From an uncultured Victivallaceae bacterium (GTDB lineage Bacteria > Verrucomicrobiota > Lentisphaeria > Victivallales > Victivallaceae): a stretch of DNA of 8,871 bases. A program made the translations under genes and the position numbers. The DNA lies in assembly GCA_934663655.1 (NCBI GenBank), contig CAKUKT010000092.1, positions 1 through 8,871 on the forward strand, in the 5' to 3' direction. Below, in pieces: positions 5,583 through 8,871 of the stretch. The notes below the pieces were generated by a model, which was not told the DNA's origin, searched no databases, and saw only the letters and a list, made by a program, of their open reading frames with translations. Each line of letters begins with the position of its first letter. Positions within the stretch are counted from its first letter, which is position 1.

Positions 5583-5602
5583 CCTCCGCCGGGAGGCGGT
5601 GG
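5583..5602 (+). promoter_or_regulatory. leader hairpin before the BI-1 gene
   Basis: CCGCC (5586-5590) pairs with GGCGG (5595-5599), extended by CC/GG (5583-5584/5601-5602) across a T-T mismatch. An alternative fold is CCTCC/GGAGG (5583-5587/5592-5596). It ends 6 nt before the AAGGGGG Shine-Dalgarno. No T-run follows. It may influence translation; low confidence. Confidence 0.25.
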
Positions 5603-5621
5603 CTTTTGAAGGGGGATGGAA

Positions 5622-6338
5622 ATGGGTTTTGAATCTTACGACCGGGCGCCGGCGGCGCTGGAGGAGCGCAGTGTTGCGCAACAGCAGAGCAGTTTCATCA
5701 ACCGGGTCTTCGGCTGGATGACGGTCGGGCTGGCGGTTTCCGGCGTGATCGCCTATCTGGTGGCGCAGAATGCCGATCTGCTGATCAAGGTGGCGCGCGG
5801 AGTCTGGGTGATCGTTATTCTCGAACTGGTGGTGGTGGTCGGACTGAGTGCGGCGATCAACCGGTTGAGTCCGATGGCGGCGACGCTGGGTTTCCTCTTC
5901 TTTGCGGCGCTAAACGGATTGACACTGTCGTTCATTTTCGTAGCGTATGCGCCGGATGTGCTGATGACGACCTTTTTCGTGACCAGCGGCACTTTCGGGG
6001 CGACGGGGTTGTACGGCTGGCTCACCCGGCGTGATCTCAGTACGCTGGGGTCGCTCTGTTTCATGGGGCTGATCGGGATAATCATCGCAAGCATCGTCAA
6101 CTTCTTCTTCCGCAATCCGGCGCTCTATTTTATCGTCAGCATTTTCGGCGTGCTGGTGTTTGTGGGACTGACCGCTTACGACATGCAGAAAATCAAGCGT
6201 ATGGCGATTGCCGTCGGCGATGGGGAGATTGAGGAGACGGGAGCGCGTAAGCTGGCGATTCTGGGGGCGCTGGATCTCTATCTCGACTTCGTGAATCTTT
6301 TCCTCTATCTGTTGCGGATTTTCGGCAACCGCCGGTAA
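5622..6338 (+). CDS. Bax inhibitor-1/YccA family membrane protein
   Basis: A 238-residue integral inner-membrane protein with seven hydrophobic segments, starting near FGWMTVGLAVSG, VWVIVILELVVV, LGFLFFAALNGL, MTTFFVTSGTFG, LCFMGLIGIIIA, YFIVSIFGVLVF and the terminal LYLDFVNLFLYLLRIFG. The last segment and LTAYDMQKIK are hallmarks of the BI-1/YccA/YbhL (UPF0005) family, which includes pH-gated calcium leak channels (B. subtilis YetJ) and the FtsH modulator YccA. D187 and D222 are the likely counterparts of the YetJ aspartate pair. ATG 5622 is preferred over ATG 5616 because AAGGGGG (5609-5615) would otherwise touch the start. The next gene begins 7 nt after the stop. The family call is firm; which activity it has here is unknown. 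Confidence 0.93.
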   Translation: MGFESYDRAPAALEERSVAQQQSSFINRVFGWMTVGLAVSGVIAYLVAQNADLLIKVARGVWVIVILELVVVVGLSAAINRLSPMAATLGFLFFAALNGLTLSFIFVAYAPDVLMTTFFVTSGTFGATGLYGWLTRRDLSTLGSLCFMGLIGIIIASIVNFFFRNPALYFIVSIFGVLVFVGLTAYDMQKIKRMAIAVGDGEIEETGARKLAILGALDLYLDFVNLFLYLLRIFGNRR

Positions 6339-6345
6339 TCGGTCG

Positions 6346-6993
6346 ATGGCTTACCGGGTTCTCATTACCGCCGGACCGACGCGTGAATACATCGATCCGG
6401 TGCGTTTCATTACCAACCGTTCAAGTGGCAGGATGGGGGCGGCGCTGGCTGCTGCCGCCCGGGATGCCGGTCTGGAGACGGTGCTGGTCTGCGGTCCGGT
6501 GAGTATCGAATTGCCGTCCGGCATTGAAATCATCCGGGTTGAAACCGCGGCGGAAATGGCGTCGGCGGTGCATCGCTGGGCGCCGGAGAGTGATCTTGTC
6601 ATCATGGCGGCGGCGGTGGCCGACTACCGTCCGGTGGCGACGCTCGATCATAAGATGAAGAAGCTGCCCGGCAAACTGGTGCTCGAACTTGAACGTACCG
6701 AAGATATTCTGGGTACGCTTGGGAGTTGCCGCCGTCCGGGGCAGACGCTGGTGGGGTTCGCCGCCGAAACGGAAAATCTGCTGACCAACGCGGCGGGCAA
6801 GCTGGAGCGCAAGCATCTCGACTGGATTGCGGCAAATCTGGTCGCCGACGGTTTCGGTTCGGATACCGACACCATTGAATTGCTGGGGCGCGGCGGCGAA
6901 CACTTTACGCTCGGGCCGGCGCCGAAATCGGAGGTCGCCGCGCAGTTGCTCAGCATTGTACTCGGGAAAAAAGCGGAAGCGAAGGTTATCTGA
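6346..6993 (+). CDS. coaB: phosphopantothenate-cysteine ligase (CoaB), stand-alone
   Basis: CoaB joins cysteine to 4'-phosphopantothenate in coenzyme A synthesis, using CTP in most bacteria. The 215-residue product matches only the C-terminal half of the usual 400-residue bifunctional CoaBC. It has GPTREYIDPVRFITNRSSG (10-28), AAAVADYRP (88-96), the KxKK motif (103-106) equivalent to E. coli Lys289, TEDIL (118-122), VGFAAET (136-142) and LDWIAANLV near 158-166. The flavin-dependent decarboxylase half (CoaC) is absent; no CoaC-like frame lies nearby, so it must be elsewhere if present. ATG 6346 follows the BI-1 stop by 7 nt and lacks a clear Shine-Dalgarno, which suggests translational coupling. 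The first residues, MAYRVLITAGPT, show a genuine start and not a truncated fusion. Confidence 0.93.
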   Translation: MAYRVLITAGPTREYIDPVRFITNRSSGRMGAALAAAARDAGLETVLVCGPVSIELPSGIEIIRVETAAEMASAVHRWAPESDLVIMAAAVADYRPVATLDHKMKKLPGKLVLELERTEDILGTLGSCRRPGQTLVGFAAETENLLTNAAGKLERKHLDWIAANLVADGFGSDTDTIELLGRGGEHFTLGPAPKSEVAAQLLSIVLGKKAEAKVI

Positions 6994-7005
6994 TTTGGAG
7001 AACGG

Positions 7006-8394
7006 TTGAATTTCATGGAGTTATTGAGGATGAACTGGATTGCGGGAGCTGCTGTCGGGGCGGCAATGATGATATCTGCGGGCGGCTGTGCGTGGTTGCC
7101 GCTGGAAGAAGAGGTCGGATTTGAAGAGGTGGTTCAACGGGCTGGTGGGCAGGTTTTCCCGGCCGTGGTCTATATCCGGGCGGTTCGTTCCGATCTGGAG
7201 GGGGGCAAGAACGACGCGAGTGTGGTTTCCGGCAGCGGGGTGCTGCTCAGCGTCGACGGCGAACTGCTCACCAACAATCATGTGATCGAAAAGACGCGCG
7301 AGATCCGCTGTCAGCTGCATGACGGGCGGGCGTTTTCGGCGCGGGTGATCGGCAGCGACAAGGACCTTGACGTGGCGCTGCTGAAGCTGGAATTGCCGGA
7401 GGGCACCGAACCGCTGCCGGTGGCGCGTCTCAGCGACGTTCCGGTCAGCGAAGGTGAATTTGTGATGGCGATGGGGGCTCCGTGGGGAATGGCGCGTTCG
7501 GTATCGGTGGGAATTATTTCCTGTGCGAATCGCTACCTTCCGGGAACCGGTGATTATACGCTCTGGTATCAGACTGACGCGTCGATTTCGCCCGGCAATT
7601 CGGGAGGACCGCTGGTCAATACCGCTGGAGAAGTGGTGGGATTGAACACCCGGGCGACCATGTTAGGCGGCCCAATCGGCTTCACGCTCCCGGCCCGGAC
7701 GATCATGGATGTGCTCGGACGGCTCCGGGAGTACGGCAGTGCGAACTGGGCGTGGTTTGGTTTTCAGCTGCAGCCGCTGCATGATTTCGACCGCAATGTG
7801 TATTTCGATTACGATCGCGGGGTGATTGTCGCCGGCACCGATATCGGCAGTCCGGCCCGCCGGGCCGGTTTCCTGACCAACGACCGGATTGTGGCGATCG
7901 ATGGACGGGAGGTTACGGCGGTGGATGCCGAGGATATTCCGGCGATCATGCGGATGCTCGGTTTGATGGAGTTCGACCGGGAAGCGGTTTTCACTCTGTT
8001 CCGGGACGGTCGGGAGATGCAGATTGCACTGAAGCCCCGGGCGAAGGGAGCGGTTGAAGGCGAGGAGATGGCGCTGAAACGGTGGGGATTCACGGTCAAG
8101 ACGATCAACCGTTTCGATAATCCGGATCTTTTCTTCCATTCGCCGGAGGGAGGGGTGTTCATTTACGGGATTGACTGGCTCGGCAACGCTTCGGATTCGC
8201 AGCTCCGGGTTCAGGACGTGATCCTCACGATCGACGGCGAACCGGTGAAGACGCTCGAAGACATCAAACGGATCTATGAGCGGGCGATGGAAAATATCGG
8301 CAGCAAGACCCGGGTTTCGATCGGGGTGCTGCGGCATGGCCGACCGGTTCAGCTGGTACTCAATTATCTCAATGACTATAACAAGGATGAATAG
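7006..8394 (+). CDS. HtrA/DegP-like serine protease, two PDZ domains, probable lipoprotein
   Basis: A 462-residue envelope protease of the S1C (HtrA) family, expected to degrade or refold damaged exported proteins. The N-terminus is hydrophobic and ends in ISAGGC (C28), a somewhat non-canonical lipobox, so membrane anchoring is likely. The trypsin-like domain carries H92 in LLTNNHVIE, D122 in KDLDVALLKL and S199 in SPGNSGGPLVN. PDZ1 lies at about 250-350 (GVIVAGTDIGSPARRAGF, then DRIVAIDGREV) and PDZ2 at about 365-455 (VQDVILTIDGEPVKTLEDI). The start is uncertain: TTG 7006 has GGAG 5 nt upstream; ATG 7015 gives a simpler signal peptide; ATG 7030 has GGAG (7017-7020) 9 nt upstream but no basic residue. 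It lies 12 nt after coaB and 1 nt before the next gene. It ends in TAG. Confidence 0.93.
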   Translation: MNFMELLRMNWIAGAAVGAAMMISAGGCAWLPLEEEVGFEEVVQRAGGQVFPAVVYIRAVRSDLEGGKNDASVVSGSGVLLSVDGELLTNNHVIEKTREIRCQLHDGRAFSARVIGSDKDLDVALLKLELPEGTEPLPVARLSDVPVSEGEFVMAMGAPWGMARSVSVGIISCANRYLPGTGDYTLWYQTDASISPGNSGGPLVNTAGEVVGLNTRATMLGGPIGFTLPARTIMDVLGRLREYGSANWAWFGFQLQPLHDFDRNVYFDYDRGVIVAGTDIGSPARRAGFLTNDRIVAIDGREVTAVDAEDIPAIMRMLGLMEFDREAVFTLFRDGREMQIALKPRAKGAVEGEEMALKRWGFTVKTINRFDNPDLFFHSPEGGVFIYGIDWLGNASDSQLRVQDVILTIDGEPVKTLEDIKRIYERAMENIGSKTRVSIGVLRHGRPVQLVLNYLNDYNKDE

Positions 8395-8395
8395 A

Positions 8396-8871
8396 ATGCG
8401 ATTTTCATTTGGCGTGTTGTTGTGCGCGATGCTGCTTCCGTGGCTGTCCGGGGCGAAGGAGGTCAGGCGTCCGGAGTTGAATCAGGAATTGATCAACCGC
8501 TATGCGGATTCAATGGTGGATGTGGAGTTCCATTTTCGTTACGATGAGACCGGGAATCGCTCCTGGTTGAAAATCAGCACCTACTGCCCCAACTGCGGGG
8601 AATATCACTCCAACGGGATCAGTTCGTTGACGGATGAGGGAATCCCCGCGGTGGTGCCCGGTTTTGTTGTCGGGGAAAATAAGGTGATCTGCGCCGAATT
8701 GCCGATTCGCCCGGAATGGGTGGAGAAGATTATGGTCAGGACGGCGGACGGGCGGAGCTATCCCGCCTCGTTGACGGCCTTTTTCCCCGATCAGGGCGGA
8801 ATGGAATTGACGCTGGATGAGAAATTGGATGGGAAAATCCGGCCGCTGGAGTTTGTCGAAGGAGAAAAGGG
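8396..8871 (+). CDS. secreted protein, possible inactive trypsin-fold homologue (partial, runs off window)
   Basis: The first 158 residues are present and the frame is open at the window edge. Residues 1-20 form a Sec-type signal peptide (MRFSFGVLLCAMLLPWLSGA), so the protein is exported. AAGGA (8383-8387) lies 8 nt before the ATG, and only one base separates it from the HtrA stop. I do not recognise a firm family. By eye, PGFVVGENKVICAELPI and then EKIMVRTADGRSYPASLTAF followed by PDQGGMELTL echo the HtrA pattern GFVV-x-VLTNAHVV, VRLADGRxYPA and DxDxDLAVLKL. Here Glu101 stands near the catalytic His position and no Asp fits the second site. A CPNCG knuckle (64-68), with H71 and C99 nearby, could bind a metal. 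An inactive protease paralogue or adaptor of HtrA is a hypothesis. The rest of the protein, including any serine motif, lies outside the window. Confidence 0.8.
   Translation, partial: MRFSFGVLLCAMLLPWLSGAKEVRRPELNQELINRYADSMVDVEFHFRYDETGNRSWLKISTYCPNCGEYHSNGISSLTDEGIPAVVPGFVVGENKVICAELPIRPEWVEKIMVRTADGRSYPASLTAFFPDQGGMELTLDEKLDGKIRPLEFVEGEK

Overview
The window is GC-rich, densely coded bacterial chromosome with no sign of phage, plasmid or insertion sequence. Seven protein genes are complete or nearly so, one is broken, and one runs off the right edge. Lineage cannot be fixed from one window. A lipoprotein-type HtrA protease implies a cell envelope with a periplasm. The GC-rich style, stand-alone rpsD and CoaB, and DUF3417-type glucan phosphorylase would fit a PVC-group bacterium such as a Lentisphaerae member, but this is a weak guess.

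Region 1 (1-870): a stand-alone rpsD (ribosomal protein S4) with its own promoter, a structured leader and a strong intrinsic terminator. S4 carries four cysteines in its N-terminal 33 residues. Region 2 (871-2256): a non-coding stretch with an imperfect 83/84-bp tandem duplication, then, on the minus strand, an aldo/keto reductase with a C-terminal 2x[4Fe-4S] ferredoxin-like domain. The duplicated unit includes the last codons and stop of that gene.

Region 3 (2257-5480): a divergent promoter region, then a glycogen module. It holds a 103-residue stand-alone CBM48 glycogen-binding protein and an alpha-glucan phosphorylase (GT35, DUF3417 type). The phosphorylase frame is interrupted by one in-frame TAG at 4806-4808. 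The downstream frame still encodes a well-conserved C-terminal part, so this is a single nonsense change, a sequencing error or a recoded codon, not old decay.

Region 4 (5481-8871): a promoter whose extended -35 element matches that of rpsD at 13 of 14 bases. It is followed by a tight apparent operon: Bax-inhibitor-1/YccA membrane protein, CoaB (phosphopantothenate-cysteine ligase without the CoaC half), an HtrA/DegP-like lipoprotein protease with two PDZ domains, and a secreted protein that looks by eye like a trypsin-fold homologue without the catalytic His and Asp. The operon joins envelope protein quality control to a coenzyme A step. The items most worth checking are the amber-interrupted phosphorylase, the possible pseudoprotease beside HtrA, and the shared promoter element.
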